DNA of 64,000 nucleotides from Streptomyces sp. NBC_01260 (lineage in GTDB: Bacteria > Actinomycetota > Actinomycetes > Streptomycetales > Streptomycetaceae). Below, piece after piece: positions 9,957 through 19,347 of the stretch; positions within the stretch are counted from its first letter, which is position 1; each line of letters begins with the position of its first letter. Position numbers and translations under genes: made by a program. The notes below the pieces were generated by a model. It saw only the letters and a list, made by a program, of their open reading frames with translations, was not told the DNA's origin and searched no databases. The stretch spans positions 7,006,001 through 7,070,000 of the forward strand of contig NZ_CP108464.1 of the NCBI RefSeq assembly GCF_036226405.1, in the 5' to 3' direction.

Positions 9957-10919
9957 GTGCGCCGACTTGCCGGCCTTCTAGTCGTCCCCCTGCTGCTGTT
10001 GTCAGCGGCCTGCGGCAGCGACGACAAGGGCTCCGACTCCGCTTCCGCCTCCGCTTCCGCGTCCGCCCCCTCCAAGGACGGATTCCCCGCAATCACCGCG
10101 GGCGCGAAGTTCGGCGAGAAGCCCACCCTGGCCAAGGGCACGGGAACGCCGCCCAAGGAGCTGAAGACCAACGTTGTCAGTGAGGGTGACGGCGCGAAGC
10201 TCAAGAACGGCGACGCGATCCAGGTCAACTACCTCGGGCAGGCCTGGGACTCCACCAAGCCGTTCGACAACAGCTTCGACCGCAAGCAGCCGTTCGACCT
10301 GACGCTCGGCGCCGGCATGGTCATCCAGGGCTGGGACAAGGGCCTGGTCGGCCAGAAGGTCGGCAGCAGGGTCCAGCTGGTCATCCCGCCGGACCTCGGT
10401 TACGGCGCGCAGGGCCAGGGCGACATCAAGCCGAACGCCACCCTCGTCTTCGTCGTCGACATCCTGAAGGCGAAGCAGATCCCGGCGTCCGCCAAGGGCA
10501 CCGAGGTCGCCCAGGACAACGTCGACCTGCCGAAGGTGGGCACGAACACGGACGGCAAGGCGCCGACCGTCAAGATCCCCAGCAAGTCCGCTCCGCCCAA
10601 GAAGCTGGTCTCCAACTACGTCCTGGAGTCCAAGGGCGAGGTCGTCAAGGGGAGCGACAGTGTCGTCGTGAACTACGTGGGTCTGCTGTGGAAGGACGGC
10701 AAGACGTTCGACAGCACCTACGCGACGGGCAAGACGCAGACCTTCCCGCTGGCCCAGGTCACCCTCAAGGGACTCAAGAACGGCCTGATCGGGAAGAAGA
10801 TCGGCAGCCGTGTACTGCTCGTCGTCCCGCCGGACCAGGCCTTCGGCAGCAAGGCGCAGCAGTCCATCCCGGCGAACTCGACGCTCGTCTTCGCCGTGGA
10901 CATCCTGGCGAAGATGTAA
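9957..10919 (+). CDS. Secreted lipoprotein with two FKBP prolyl isomerase domains
   Basis: 320-aa predicted lipoprotein. GTG at 9957 has GAGGA five bases upstream and gives MRRLAGLLVVPLLLLSAACGS, a signal peptide with lipobox LSAAC and Cys19 as the lipidated residue. A Ser/Ala/Asp linker follows, then two FKBP-type domains, about residues 75-175 (VNYLGQAWDS.. to VFVVDILKAK) and about 220-320 (VNYVGLLWKDG.. to VFAVDILAKM). It probably helps folding of exported proteins outside the membrane. An ATG at 9930 in frame would spoil the signal peptide start. A cytosolic FKBP follows. Confidence 0.92.
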   Translation: MRRLAGLLVVPLLLLSAACGSDDKGSDSASASASASAPSKDGFPAITAGAKFGEKPTLAKGTGTPPKELKTNVVSEGDGAKLKNGDAIQVNYLGQAWDSTKPFDNSFDRKQPFDLTLGAGMVIQGWDKGLVGQKVGSRVQLVIPPDLGYGAQGQGDIKPNATLVFVVDILKAKQIPASAKGTEVAQDNVDLPKVGTNTDGKAPTVKIPSKSAPPKKLVSNYVLESKGEVVKGSDSVVVNYVGLLWKDGKTFDSTYATGKTQTFPLAQVTLKGLKNGLIGKKIGSRVLLVVPPDQAFGSKAQQSIPANSTLVFAVDILAKM

Positions 10920-10963
10920 GACTGTCCCGGTTGCCCAGTTCATCATTTAGAGGAGCAAAGTCA

Positions 10964-11335
10964 GTGAGCATCGAGAAGCCCGAGATCGACTTCCCGGGTG
11001 GCGAGCCGCCGGCCGACCTGGAGATCAAGGAAATCTGGGAAGGCGACGGCGCGGTCGCCCAGGCCGGCCAGACCGTCTCCGTCCACTACGTGGGCGTGGC
11101 CTTCTCCACCGGTGAGGAGTTCGACGCCTCCTGGAACCGCGGTACTCCGCTCAAGTTCCAGCTCGGTGCCGGACAGGTCATCGCGGGCTGGGACAAGGGC
11201 GTGCAGGGCATGAAGGTCGGCGGCCGCCGCCAGCTGACCATCCCCTCGCACCTCGCGTACGGTGACCGCGGCGCCGGCGGCGCCATCGCCCCGGGCGAGA
11301 CGCTGATCTTCGTCTGCGACCTGGTCGCCGTCTGA
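10964..11335 (+). CDS. Cytoplasmic FKBP-type peptidyl-prolyl isomerase
   Basis: 123-aa single-domain FKBP without signal peptide. The GTG at 10964 follows AGAGGAGC and gives MSIEKPEIDFPGG. Typical drug-binding-site residues are visible in VHYVGVAFSTGEEFDASW, FQLGAGQVIAGWDKGVQGMKVGG and the HLAYGDRGAGG loop. It starts 44 bases after the secreted FKBP and is probably co-transcribed with it. A near-ideal terminator follows. Confidence 0.95.
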   Translation: MSIEKPEIDFPGGEPPADLEIKEIWEGDGAVAQAGQTVSVHYVGVAFSTGEEFDASWNRGTPLKFQLGAGQVIAGWDKGVQGMKVGGRRQLTIPSHLAYGDRGAGGAIAPGETLIFVCDLVAV

Positions 11336-11356
11336 TCCCGCACCTGTGTGCGATAC

Positions 11357-11386
11357 GAGGGCCCGTGCCGCAAGGCACGGGCCCTC
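11357..11386. terminator. Terminator after the FKBP pair
   Basis: Perfect 13-bp stem (11357-11369 and 11374-11386) closed by a GCAA tetraloop and followed by GCTTTC. Confidence 0.92.
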
Positions 11387-11451
11387 GCTTTCGTCCGGAC
11401 CCCCCGGAGCGGTACGGTCGACGGTCGTAGAGCAAAACAGAAAGGGCGTCG

Positions 11452-12405
11452 ATGGCGATTGCCAAGGCCGAGCGGCTGATGAACCTGGCGCTGTGTCTGC
11501 TGGGGACCCGGCGCCCGCTCAGCAAGCGCGAACTGCGCGGTTCCATCGAGGCCTACCTGGAGGCGGGTTCCGACGACGCCTTCAACCGGATGTTCGAGCG
11601 CGACAAGGACGATCTGCGCGAGCTCGGCCTGGTCATCGAGACCGTGGAGAACCTGGACGGCGACACCGGCTATCTCGCCCGTCGCGACAGCAACCGGCTG
11701 CCCCCGATCACGCTGGACGCCGAGGAGGCCGCCGCGCTCGGGCTGGCCGCCAAGGTCTGGCAGCAGGCCCGGCTGGCCGGCGCGGCCAGCGGCGCCCTGC
11801 AGAAGCTGCGGGCGGCGGGGATGCCGGAGGCCGAGGACGCGTACGAGGTGCACAGCGCCCTCGAACCCCGTATCCCCGTCCACGAGGCCGCGTTCGAACC
11901 GCTGATGCTGGCCTGCCGGGACCGCAGGCCGGTGACCTTCGACTACCGCAAGGCCAATGCCGCCCGCCCCGAGCAGCGCCAGGTCGAGCCGTGGACGCTG
12001 GAGTGCTGGCGCGGTCACTGGTATCTGGCCGGCTGGGACCGGGGCCGGGGCGCGGAGCGGGTCTTCCGGCTGTCCCGGATCGCCGGCAAGGTGCGCTCCA
12101 GGGCCGGCGCGTTCACCGCCGAGGTGCCCGACGTCGTCACCGTCCGCGAGACCGTCGAGAGCTGGGCGGGGGAGACGGCGACCCGCACCGCACTGATCAG
12201 GCTGCGGGCCGATTCCGGCTATCCGCTCCGGGCCCGGGCGATATCGGTCCGGGAACTCGGGAACGGGTGGGAGGAGTTGGAGATTCCGTACGGACACGGT
12301 CTGGACGCCTGGCTCGTCGAGTTCGGCCCGGACGTGGTCGTACAGGAACCTGCGGATCTGCGGGCCGATGTGGTGGACCGGCTGCGCGCCGTGGCCAAGG
12401 ACTGA
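11452..12405 (+). CDS. pafB: WYL-domain regulator PafB
   Basis: 317-aa HTH-WYL protein. An N-terminal winged helix (residues 1-70, AKAERLMNLALCLLGTRRPLSKRELR) precedes the WYL domain, whose HWYLAGW motif lies near residue 185, and a C-terminal WCX-like extension. It is followed by a second WYL protein 13 bases later. This tandem next to pafA is the arrangement of pafBC in mycobacteria, where the heterodimer activates the LexA/RecA-independent DNA damage response. Ribosome site AAAGGG at 11440-11445. Despite the name it does not take part in pupylation chemistry. Confidence 0.9.
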   Translation: MAIAKAERLMNLALCLLGTRRPLSKRELRGSIEAYLEAGSDDAFNRMFERDKDDLRELGLVIETVENLDGDTGYLARRDSNRLPPITLDAEEAAALGLAAKVWQQARLAGAASGALQKLRAAGMPEAEDAYEVHSALEPRIPVHEAAFEPLMLACRDRRPVTFDYRKANAARPEQRQVEPWTLECWRGHWYLAGWDRGRGAERVFRLSRIAGKVRSRAGAFTAEVPDVVTVRETVESWAGETATRTALIRLRADSGYPLRARAISVRELGNGWEELEIPYGHGLDAWLVEFGPDVVVQEPADLRADVVDRLRAVAKD

Positions 12406-12418
12406 GGGGACCGTATTC

Positions 12419-13375
12419 ATGGCCACGAACGCCATCGACCAGACCCGCCGGATGCTCTCCCTGGTGACCTATCTGCGCGAGCGCCCCGGCGCCCACGTCC
12501 AGGACGTCGCGCGGGCCTTCGGGATCACCGAGGACGAGCTCATCTCGGACCTCGACGTGCTGCCCATGTGCGGGACCAGCTTCCGCGGCGGCGATCTCCT
12601 GGACATCGACACCGACGGGGACCGGATCTGGTGGCACAACCCGGACGATGTCGCGGAGCCGCTCCGGCTCGCCGCCGACGAGGCGACGGCCCTGCTGGTC
12701 GCCGCCCGAGCCGTCGCGACGCTGCCCGGACTGCGCGAGAGCGACCGGCAGGCGCTGCTGCGTGCCACCGCCAAGCTGGAGGCCGCGGCCGGTGAGGTGG
12801 GGGCGGCGAGCTCCCGGCTCTCGGTCACCTTCGAGTCCGAGGGCGGCGTCTTCGCCGATGTGGACCGGGCGATCTCCGAGCGGCGCCGGCTCTGGCTGCG
12901 CTACTACTCGCCCGCGCGCGACGAGCTCACCGAGCGCGAGGTGGACCCGATCCGGCTCTTCGCGGTGGGGCACACCTATATGGAGGCCTGGTGCCGGTCC
13001 TCCGAGGACCGGCGTACGTTCCGCCTCGACCGGGTCGCCGAGATCCGGCTGCTCGACGAGCCGGCCGCGCCGCCCGAGCTGGAGCTGCGGGATCTGTCGG
13101 AGGGCCTGGTCCAGCCCGCCGCCGAGGACCCGGAGGTCGTGGTCGAGGTCGGTCCCGGCGGGCGCTGGGTCGCCGAGTACTACCCGCACGACAGCGCCCA
13201 CGAGCTGCCCGACGGCGGTCTGCGGATCACCCTGCGCACGCCCGACCCCGCCTCGCTGCGCCGCCTCGGGCTCCGGCTCGGCCGGGAGGGGCGCATCGTC
13301 TCGCCGCCAGAGCTGGCACAGAGCGCGCAGCGGGCCGCCCGAGCGGCACTCACCGCGTACGACGGCCCGGCCTGA
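12419..13375 (+). CDS. pafC: WYL-domain regulator PafC
   Basis: 318-aa partner of PafB: N-terminal winged helix (residues 1-65, TRRMLSLVTYLRERPGAHVQDVARAFG), WYL-like domain with degenerate motif HTYMEAWC near residue 185, and a C-terminal WCX-like domain. The ATG at 12419 starts 13 bases after pafB, so the two are almost certainly co-transcribed. The ribosome site is weak (GAGGGG, 12404-12409). Function is inferred from the PafBC heterodimer of mycobacteria. Confidence 0.88.
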   Translation: MATNAIDQTRRMLSLVTYLRERPGAHVQDVARAFGITEDELISDLDVLPMCGTSFRGGDLLDIDTDGDRIWWHNPDDVAEPLRLAADEATALLVAARAVATLPGLRESDRQALLRATAKLEAAAGEVGAASSRLSVTFESEGGVFADVDRAISERRRLWLRYYSPARDELTEREVDPIRLFAVGHTYMEAWCRSSEDRRTFRLDRVAEIRLLDEPAAPPELELRDLSEGLVQPAAEDPEVVVEVGPGGRWVAEYYPHDSAHELPDGGLRITLRTPDPASLRRLGLRLGREGRIVSPPELAQSAQRAARAALTAYDGPA

Positions 13376-13393
13376 GGGGACGGCGGAGGAGAA

Positions 13394-13672
13394 ATGAGCA
13401 ACCTGTCTGCGGTGTCGGATGTCTCTTCCGTGGCGACCGTCGTCGTTCCCGAGTCCGTACGGTTCAGGGCCGCCTGCCCGGACTGCCGCGCACGGTTCGA
13501 GCTGGCGGCGGGCGCCATCCGGCTCGCGATCGGTGCCACCAGCCGGACGACGTTCTACTCCTTCACCTGCCCCGAGTGCGACGCCGCCGTCCGCAGACCC
13601 GCGGGGGAGCGGATAGTCGAGCTCCTCACCGACGGCGGTGTGCGGACGCTGCGCCTGCACACCCGCCCTTAG
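13394..13672 (+). CDS. Small zinc-ribbon protein of unknown function
   Basis: 92-aa protein with two CxxC pairs (Cys28-Cys31 in CPDC and Cys59-Cys62 in CPEC), spaced like a zinc ribbon. No signal peptide or membrane segment. GGAGGAGAA lies just before the ATG, 18 bases after pafC, so it probably belongs to the pafBC transcript. I do not recognise a named family; a nucleic-acid-binding or structural zinc role is only a guess. Confidence 0.75.
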   Translation: MSNLSAVSDVSSVATVVVPESVRFRAACPDCRARFELAAGAIRLAIGATSRTTFYSFTCPECDAAVRRPAGERIVELLTDGGVRTLRLHTRP

Positions 13673-13760
13673 ACAGACCACACCAGCCTTCACAGGACAC
13701 CGGCCGTCAGAACGTCGGACCACCGGACACCCGGACACTAGAAACATCGAGGCTCTGCGC

Positions 13761-13958
13761 ATGTTCTGGCCCATGCTCGCCATCGCCCTGGGGTTCCTCG
13801 GAATCGCCGTCCTGGGCGTGCTGGCCATCAAGGTCTTCATCGAGGCACAGCGCCTCGGTCACCAGGTGACGCGTACCACCGAGCGCATCAACCGGGCCGC
13901 CGAGGATCTGGAGCGCGCGGCCACTGATCTCGCGGCCACGGGTGAAACCCTGAGGTAG
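13761..13958 (+). CDS. Small single-pass membrane protein
   Basis: 65-aa protein with one N-terminal transmembrane helix (residues 2-25, FWPMLAIALGFLGIAVLGVLAIKVF) and a charged amphipathic C-terminal helix, typical of short actinobacterial membrane proteins near tatA. ATG at 13761; no strong ribosome site is visible. Function unknown. It lies between the zinc-ribbon gene and tatA. Confidence 0.6.
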   Translation: MFWPMLAIALGFLGIAVLGVLAIKVFIEAQRLGHQVTRTTERINRAAEDLERAATDLAATGETLR

Positions 13959-14189
13959 AGGGCCTGCTCGATCGGGGAGGGCGCGGCCTCCTGTTTCTCA
14001 GTCTCGGGGGGTACGCTGCTGGTGGCGGCCCAGGCAGGGAGGTGCTGGCCGCTATCCAAAGTATGCACGGGCATTGCCTCGCGTTTACTCCTGCGGGTTA
14101 CGATCGCTCCCAGCGAATTGGTCGGATGCGTGTCCGACCCAAGGGCAGCGAGCCCACCTCCAGCCGCCTCAGCGAGAAGGAAGCACATC

Positions 14190-14483
14190 ATGGGCAATCT
14201 GAAGCCTCTCGAGATCGTTCTGATCATCGCTGTCGTTCTCCTGTTGTTCGGTGCCAAGAAGCTTCCTGACATGGCCCGTTCGCTGGGCAAGTCGGCCCGC
14301 ATCCTCAAGAGCGAGGCCAAGGCGATGCGGAAGGACGACGAGCCGGCGGCGGCGGCCACGACGGAAGCGGCCGCCGACCAGACGGCCCAGCAGCCCGCGG
14401 CTGCGCGCACCATTCAGGCCGCTCCCGGTGATGTCACGAGCTCCCGCCCCGTGAGTGACGCGAAGCCCACCACCCAGAGCTGA
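14190..14483 (+). CDS. tatA: Twin-arginine translocase subunit TatA
   Basis: 97-aa pore-forming Tat component. The N-terminal helix ([15 protein letters not shown], residues 8-22) is followed by the [20 protein letters not shown] amphipathic helix and an Ala/Thr-rich acidic tail. ATG at 14190 after AGAAGGAAG. tatC follows 47 bases later, so the two are probably one operon that exports folded proteins; a twin-arginine-like motif occurs in the Mo oxidoreductase of this window. Confidence 0.96.
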   Translation: MGNLKPLEIVLIIAVVLLLFGAKKLPDMARSLGKSARILKSEAKAMRKDDEPAAAATTEAAADQTAQQPAAARTIQAAPGDVTSSRPVSDAKPTTQS

Positions 14484-14530
14484 CAGCTGACGGATCCTCC
14501 GGCACTGCCGCACGAGACGAGGGAAGTGGG

Positions 14531-15496
14531 TTGCTCAAGTCTGCCCGCAAGCAGGAGAAGGACGGCGAGGGGCGGATGCCTCTCGCTGATCACCTGCGTG
14601 AGTTGCGTAACCGACTGCTGATCGCGGTCCTGGCGGTCATCGTCATCACATCGGTCACGGCCTTTTTCTACAAGGACCTGATCGACTTCCTGATCCGCCC
14701 CATCCTGGAGTCGGTCGGCTGCACCAACGGCAGGAAGGTCCAGGAGAACGGCCACCCGTGCGCCGAGATGACGGTGAACGGTCTGGTCGCTCCGTTCTCC
14801 ATCGCCCTCAAGGTCTCCCTCATGGCGGGCGTGGTGCTCTCCACTCCCGTCTGGCTCTACCAGCTCTGGGCGTTCCTCGCCCCGGGTCTGCACAAGCACG
14901 AGAAGAAGTACGCACTGAGCTTCGTCGGCGCGGGTGTGCCGCTGTTCCTCGTGGGTGGCGCGCTCGCCTACAAGCTGATGCCGCAGACGGCCGCGGTCCT
15001 GCTCGAATTCACCCCCGACAACGCGAAGAACCTGCTGCCCGTCGACGACTACCTCAACATCGTCACGCGCATGGTGATCGTCTTCGGTCTCGCCTTCGAG
15101 CTGCCGCTCCTGCTCGTCCTGCTGAACTTCACCGGAGTGCTCACGGCCAAGCGGCTCGCGGGCTGGTGGCGCGGCATGGTCATGGGCATCACGATCTTCT
15201 CCGCGGTCGCCACGCCCACCGGGGACCCGCTGACGATGATCACGCTGGCAGCGCCGATCGTGCTGCTCTACTTCCTCGCGCTCGGCATCTGCATCGTCAA
15301 CGACCGGCGCAGGCGTCGCAACAACCCCGACGCCGAGCTGGACGACGACGAGGCATCGGAGCTGGATCTCACCCCCGATGACATCGGCGACATGGAGAAC
15401 GTGTCGGCGTCGCGGCCCTCCCTGCCCGAACAGGCGGACGGGGAACGGGACGGCGGACGATCGCCGCGGTCGAACGGTTACGACGACATCACCTGA
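14531..15496 (+). CDS. tatC: Sec-independent translocase subunit TatC
   Basis: 321-aa receptor subunit of the Tat system with six transmembrane helices. The signature LADHLRELRNRLL with its conserved Glu lies at residues about 18-30, and FLAPGLHKHEK matches the FxxPGL region. TTG at 14531 is used as start (MLKSARKQEKDGEG), with GAGGGAAG upstream at 14518. The C-terminal tail of about 60 residues is acidic and cytoplasmic. The lipid kinase starts 18 bases downstream. Confidence 0.95.
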   Translation: MLKSARKQEKDGEGRMPLADHLRELRNRLLIAVLAVIVITSVTAFFYKDLIDFLIRPILESVGCTNGRKVQENGHPCAEMTVNGLVAPFSIALKVSLMAGVVLSTPVWLYQLWAFLAPGLHKHEKKYALSFVGAGVPLFLVGGALAYKLMPQTAAVLLEFTPDNAKNLLPVDDYLNIVTRMVIVFGLAFELPLLLVLLNFTGVLTAKRLAGWWRGMVMGITIFSAVATPTGDPLTMITLAAPIVLLYFLALGICIVNDRRRRRNNPDAELDDDEASELDLTPDDIGDMENVSASRPSLPEQADGERDGGRSPRSNGYDDIT

Positions 15497-15514
15497 CCTT
15501 GTAAGGTCCCCCGG

Positions 15515-16423
15515 GTGACCAGCGAGATCACTCTCTTCGTCAATCCCACCGCAGGACGCGGCCGGGGCGCGCACGCCGCGCAGCCGGCCGCTTCCGCGTT
15601 GCGGGACGCCGGATTCTCCGTTCGTACGGTCCTCGGCGAGGATGCCGACGACGCGTTGCGGCGGGCGCGCGAGGCCGTGGCCGGGGGCACCGGAGCGCTG
15701 ATAGCCGTCGGCGGCGACGGGATGATGTCCCTCGCCCTGCAGGCCGTCGCCGGGACCCGGACGCCGCTCGGCGTCGTGGCCGTCGGCACCGGGAACGACT
15801 TCGCCCGCGCCCTCGGACTGCCGATACGGGATCCGGCCGCGGCCGGCCGGCTGGCCGCCGAGGCGCTCAAGGGGAGCGCCGTCCGCGAGATCGACCTCGG
15901 CCTGGTCGGCGACCGGTGGTTCGGGTCCGTGCTCGCCTCCGGTTTCGACTCCCGGGTCAACGACCGCGGCAACCGGATGCGCTGGGTCGGCGGCCGGTTC
16001 AAGTACGACCTGGCGATCCTCGCCGAGCTCGCCGCGTTCAGGCCCATCGCCTACCGCATGAGTCTCGACGGCGGTCCGGTCCGGGAGGTCGCGGCGACGC
16101 TCATCGCCGTCGGCAACGGATCGACGTACGGCGGCGGGATGCGGATCTGCGCGGACGCCGTCATGGACGACGGCCTGTTCGACGTCACCGTCGTCGGCGA
16201 CTGCAGCCGCACCACCCTGCTCAAGGTGTTCCCCAGGGTCTACAAGGGCACCCATCTCGGCCACCCCGTCGTCACCGTGCACCGGGTCTCCTCGATCGAG
16301 CTCGAAGCCGTCGGTGTCACCGCGTACGCGGACGGTGAACCGCTCGGCGCGCTGCCGCTGACCGCCACCTGCGTCCGGGGCGCCGTCAGGGTGCTCGGGG
16401 CGGGTTCTGCCACGGTGAATTAA
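15515..16423 (+). CDS. Diacylglycerol kinase family lipid kinase
   Basis: 302-aa DAGK-catalytic-domain protein related to DgkB/YegS and sphingosine kinases. The N-terminal NPTAGRGRG phosphate loop, GGDGMMSLALQ (where most relatives have GGDGT) and GVVAVGTGNDFARALGLP are the nucleotide-binding motifs. A beta-rich C-terminal domain follows. GTG at 15515. It probably recycles or signals through lipid diacylglycerol, but the substrate is not readable. It follows tatC in the same direction. Confidence 0.9.
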   Translation: MTSEITLFVNPTAGRGRGAHAAQPAASALRDAGFSVRTVLGEDADDALRRAREAVAGGTGALIAVGGDGMMSLALQAVAGTRTPLGVVAVGTGNDFARALGLPIRDPAAAGRLAAEALKGSAVREIDLGLVGDRWFGSVLASGFDSRVNDRGNRMRWVGGRFKYDLAILAELAAFRPIAYRMSLDGGPVREVAATLIAVGNGSTYGGGMRICADAVMDDGLFDVTVVGDCSRTTLLKVFPRVYKGTHLGHPVVTVHRVSSIELEAVGVTAYADGEPLGALPLTATCVRGAVRVLGAGSATVN

Positions 16424-16458
16424 AGATCGCGTCACTGTCAGAGGCGGCGGGTAGGCTC

Positions 16459-19302
16459 GTGGACAAGATGACAGAGGACCTCTCACCAGCTGAGCGATAC
16501 CAGGCTTCCCGGATCCGAGCCGCCGAGCAGGCGACCGCGTTCGGGCCGTTCCGCGAGATGTACGAGTTCGATCTGGACCCCTATCAGATCGAGGCCTGCG
16601 GGGCGCTGGAGGCCGGCAAGGGGGTGCTCGTCGCGGCCCCGACCGGCTCGGGCAAGACGATCGTCGGCGAATTCGCCGTGCACCTCGCCCTCGAACAGGG
16701 CCGCAAGTGCTTCTACACCACGCCGATCAAGGCCCTTTCCAACCAGAAGTTCGCCGATCTGGTCAAGCGCTACGGCGCGGACAAGGTGGGCCTGCTCACC
16801 GGCGACAACAGTGTCAACGCCGATGCCCCGGTGGTCGTCATGACCACCGAGGTGCTGCGGAACATGCTGTACGCGGGCTCCCAGGCACTGGTCGGCCTCG
16901 GCTATGTGGTGATGGACGAGGTGCACTACCTCTCCGACCGCTTCCGGGGCGCGGTGTGGGAGGAAGTGATCATCCACCTGCCCGAATCCGTGACGCTGGT
17001 GTCACTTTCGGCGACCGTGTCCAACGCCGAGGAGTTCGGCGACTGGCTGGACACCGTCCGCGGCGACACCGCCGTGATCGTCTCCGAGCACCGGCCGGTG
17101 CCGCTCTGGCAGCACGTGCTGGCCGGCCGCCGGATGTACGACCTCTTCGAGGAGGAGAGCGACCACGGCGGCCGCGGCGTCGGACGCCGTGAGGTCAACC
17201 CCGACCTGGTCCGGCTCGCCCGCATGGAGAACCAGCGCGGATACAACCCGCGCGAGCGCCGGCGCGGCAAGATGGTGCGCGAGGCGGACCGCGAGCGCGA
17301 GCGGCGCCAGCGGAGCAGGATCTGGACGCCGTCGAGGCCCGAGGTCATCGACCGGCTGGACGCCGAGGGGCTGCTGCCCGCCATCACGTTCATCTTCAGC
17401 AGGGCCGGCTGCGAGGCCTCCGTGCAGCAGTGCCTGCACGCCGGACTCCGGCTCAACGACGAGGACAAGCGCCGGCTGGTACGGGAGATCGTCGAGGCGC
17501 GCACGGCGTCCATCCCCACCGAGGACCTCCATGTCCTCGGTTACTACGAGTGGCTCGAAGGCCTGGAGCGGGGCATCGCCGCGCACCACGCCGGGATGCT
17601 GCCGACCTTCAAGGAGGTCGTCGAGGAGCTCTTCGTGCGCGGGCTCGTGAAGGCGGTCTTCGCGACGGAGACGCTGGCTCTCGGCATCAACATGCCCGCC
17701 CGCTCCGTGGTCCTGGAGAAGCTCGTCAAGTGGAACGGCGAGCAGCACGCGGACATCACCCCCGGCGAGTACACCCAGCTGACCGGCCGGGCCGGGCGGC
17801 GCGGGATCGACGTCGAGGGTCACGCGGTGGTGCTCTGGCAGCGCGGCATGGACCCGGGCGCACTGGCCGGACTCGCGGGTACGCGTACGTATCCGCTGCG
17901 CTCCAGCTTCCGGCCCTCCTACAACATGGCCGTGAACCTGGTGCAGCAGTTCGGACGGCACCGTTCGCGGGAGTTGCTGGAGACCTCGTTCGCCCAGTTC
18001 CAGGCGGACCGGTCGGTGGTCGGGATCTCCCGCCAGGTCCAGAAGAACGAGGAGGGCCTGGAGGGCTACCGGGAGGGCATGACCTGCCACCTCGGTGACT
18101 TCGAGGAGTACGCGCGGCTGCGCCGCGACCTCAAGGACCGGGAGACGGAGCTCGCCAAGCACGGCGCATCGCAGCGGCGGGCCGCGGCGGCGGCGTCCCT
18201 GGAGAAGCTCAAGCCCGGCGATGTCATCCATGTGCCGACCGGAAAGTTCGCCGGACTGGCGCTCGTCCTGGACCCCGGGCTGCCCGCCGGGCGGACCAAC
18301 GGACACGGGCACCGCGGGCTCGAATACCACGACGGGCCGCGGCCGTTGGTGCTGACGGCCGAACGGCAGGTCAAGCGGCTGGCCTCGATCGACTTCCCGG
18401 TGCCGGTGGAGGCGCTGGAGCGGATGCGCGTCCCGAAGTCGTTCAACCCCCGTTCGCCGCAGTCGCGCCGCGATCTGGCGTCCGCGCTGCGCACCAAGGC
18501 CGGGCACATCGTGCCCGACCGGCATCGCAAGGAGCGGTCCGTCGCCGCCGACGACCGCGAGATCGCCCGCTACCGGGCCGAGTTGCGCGCCCACCCCTGC
18601 CACGGGTGCGACGAGCGCGAGGACCACGCGCGGTGGGCCGAGCGGTACCACAGGCTCCAGCGGGACACCCAGCAGCTGGAGCGCCGCATCGAGGGGCGCA
18701 CCAACACGATCGCCCGGACCTTCGACCGGATCGTGGCCCTGCTGACCGAGCTCGACTACCTGCGGGGCAGCGAGGTCACCGAGCACGGGCGGCGGCTGGC
18801 CCGGCTGTACGGCGAGCTGGACCTGCTGGCGAGCGAGTGCCTGCGGGCGGGTGTGTGGGAGGGGCTGAACCCCGCCGAACTCGCCGCGTGCGTCTCGGCG
18901 CTGGTGTACGAGGCGCGGCAGTCCGATGACGCGGTGGCGCCCAAGCTGCCGTCAGGGCCGGCCAAGACCGCGATGGGCGAGATGGTCCGGATCTGGGGGC
19001 GGCTCGATGCCCTGGAGGAGGACTTCAAGATCAACCAGGCTGAGGGGGTCGGACAGCGCGAACCCGATCTCGGCTTCGCCTGGGCGGTGTACATGTGGGC
19101 GTCCGGCCGGACGCTGGACGAGGTGCTGCGCGAGGCGGAGATGCCGGCGGGGGACTTCGTGCGGTGGTGCAAGCAGGTGATCGATGTGCTGGGGCAGGTG
19201 GCGGCCGCGGCGCCGCGTGAGGGCAGTTCGGTGGGGCGGAGCGCCCGAAAGGCGGTTGATGAGGTGCTGCGGGGAGTGGTGGCTTACAGCTCTGTGGGGT
19301 GA
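16459..19302 (+). CDS. Ski2/Mtr4-like DEAD/DEAH-box RNA helicase
   Basis: 947-aa superfamily 2 helicase. Walker A APTGSGKT lies at about residue 60, DEVH box VMDEVHYL at about 150, motif VI QLTGRAGRRG at about 440, and a DSHCT-like C-terminal domain completes it. GTG at 16459 is the furthest start; ATG at 16468 (MTEDLSPAERY) matches the usual family start and is equally likely. A TAGGCT hexamer at 16452-16457 could be a -10 element, which would make a very short or absent leader. It probably acts in RNA turnover. A terminator follows. Confidence 0.92.
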   Translation: MDKMTEDLSPAERYQASRIRAAEQATAFGPFREMYEFDLDPYQIEACGALEAGKGVLVAAPTGSGKTIVGEFAVHLALEQGRKCFYTTPIKALSNQKFADLVKRYGADKVGLLTGDNSVNADAPVVVMTTEVLRNMLYAGSQALVGLGYVVMDEVHYLSDRFRGAVWEEVIIHLPESVTLVSLSATVSNAEEFGDWLDTVRGDTAVIVSEHRPVPLWQHVLAGRRMYDLFEEESDHGGRGVGRREVNPDLVRLARMENQRGYNPRERRRGKMVREADRERERRQRSRIWTPSRPEVIDRLDAEGLLPAITFIFSRAGCEASVQQCLHAGLRLNDEDKRRLVREIVEARTASIPTEDLHVLGYYEWLEGLERGIAAHHAGMLPTFKEVVEELFVRGLVKAVFATETLALGINMPARSVVLEKLVKWNGEQHADITPGEYTQLTGRAGRRGIDVEGHAVVLWQRGMDPGALAGLAGTRTYPLRSSFRPSYNMAVNLVQQFGRHRSRELLETSFAQFQADRSVVGISRQVQKNEEGLEGYREGMTCHLGDFEEYARLRRDLKDRETELAKHGASQRRAAAAASLEKLKPGDVIHVPTGKFAGLALVLDPGLPAGRTNGHGHRGLEYHDGPRPLVLTAERQVKRLASIDFPVPVEALERMRVPKSFNPRSPQSRRDLASALRTKAGHIVPDRHRKERSVAADDREIARYRAELRAHPCHGCDEREDHARWAERYHRLQRDTQQLERRIEGRTNTIARTFDRIVALLTELDYLRGSEVTEHGRRLARLYGELDLLASECLRAGVWEGLNPAELAACVSALVYEARQSDDAVAPKLPSGPAKTAMGEMVRIWGRLDALEEDFKINQAEGVGQREPDLGFAWAVYMWASGRTLDEVLREAEMPAGDFVRWCKQVIDVLGQVAAAAPREGSSVGRSARKAVDEVLRGVVAYSSVG

Positions 19303-19311
19303 GGCGGGGAC

Positions 19312-19338
19312 GGGGCCCGGGGCTCAGCCCCGGGCCCC
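19312..19338. terminator. Terminator after the helicase
   Basis: Perfect 11-bp stem (19312-19322 and 19328-19338), extendable by one pair, ten bases after the stop. Confidence 0.85.
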
Positions 19339-19347
19339 GCTCCTCAC

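Noticed and set aside
10038..10068. Short GCTTCCGCCTCC-type repeat
   Set aside because: Encodes the Ser/Ala linker after the lipobox of the FKBP lipoprotein; ordinary low-complexity linker.
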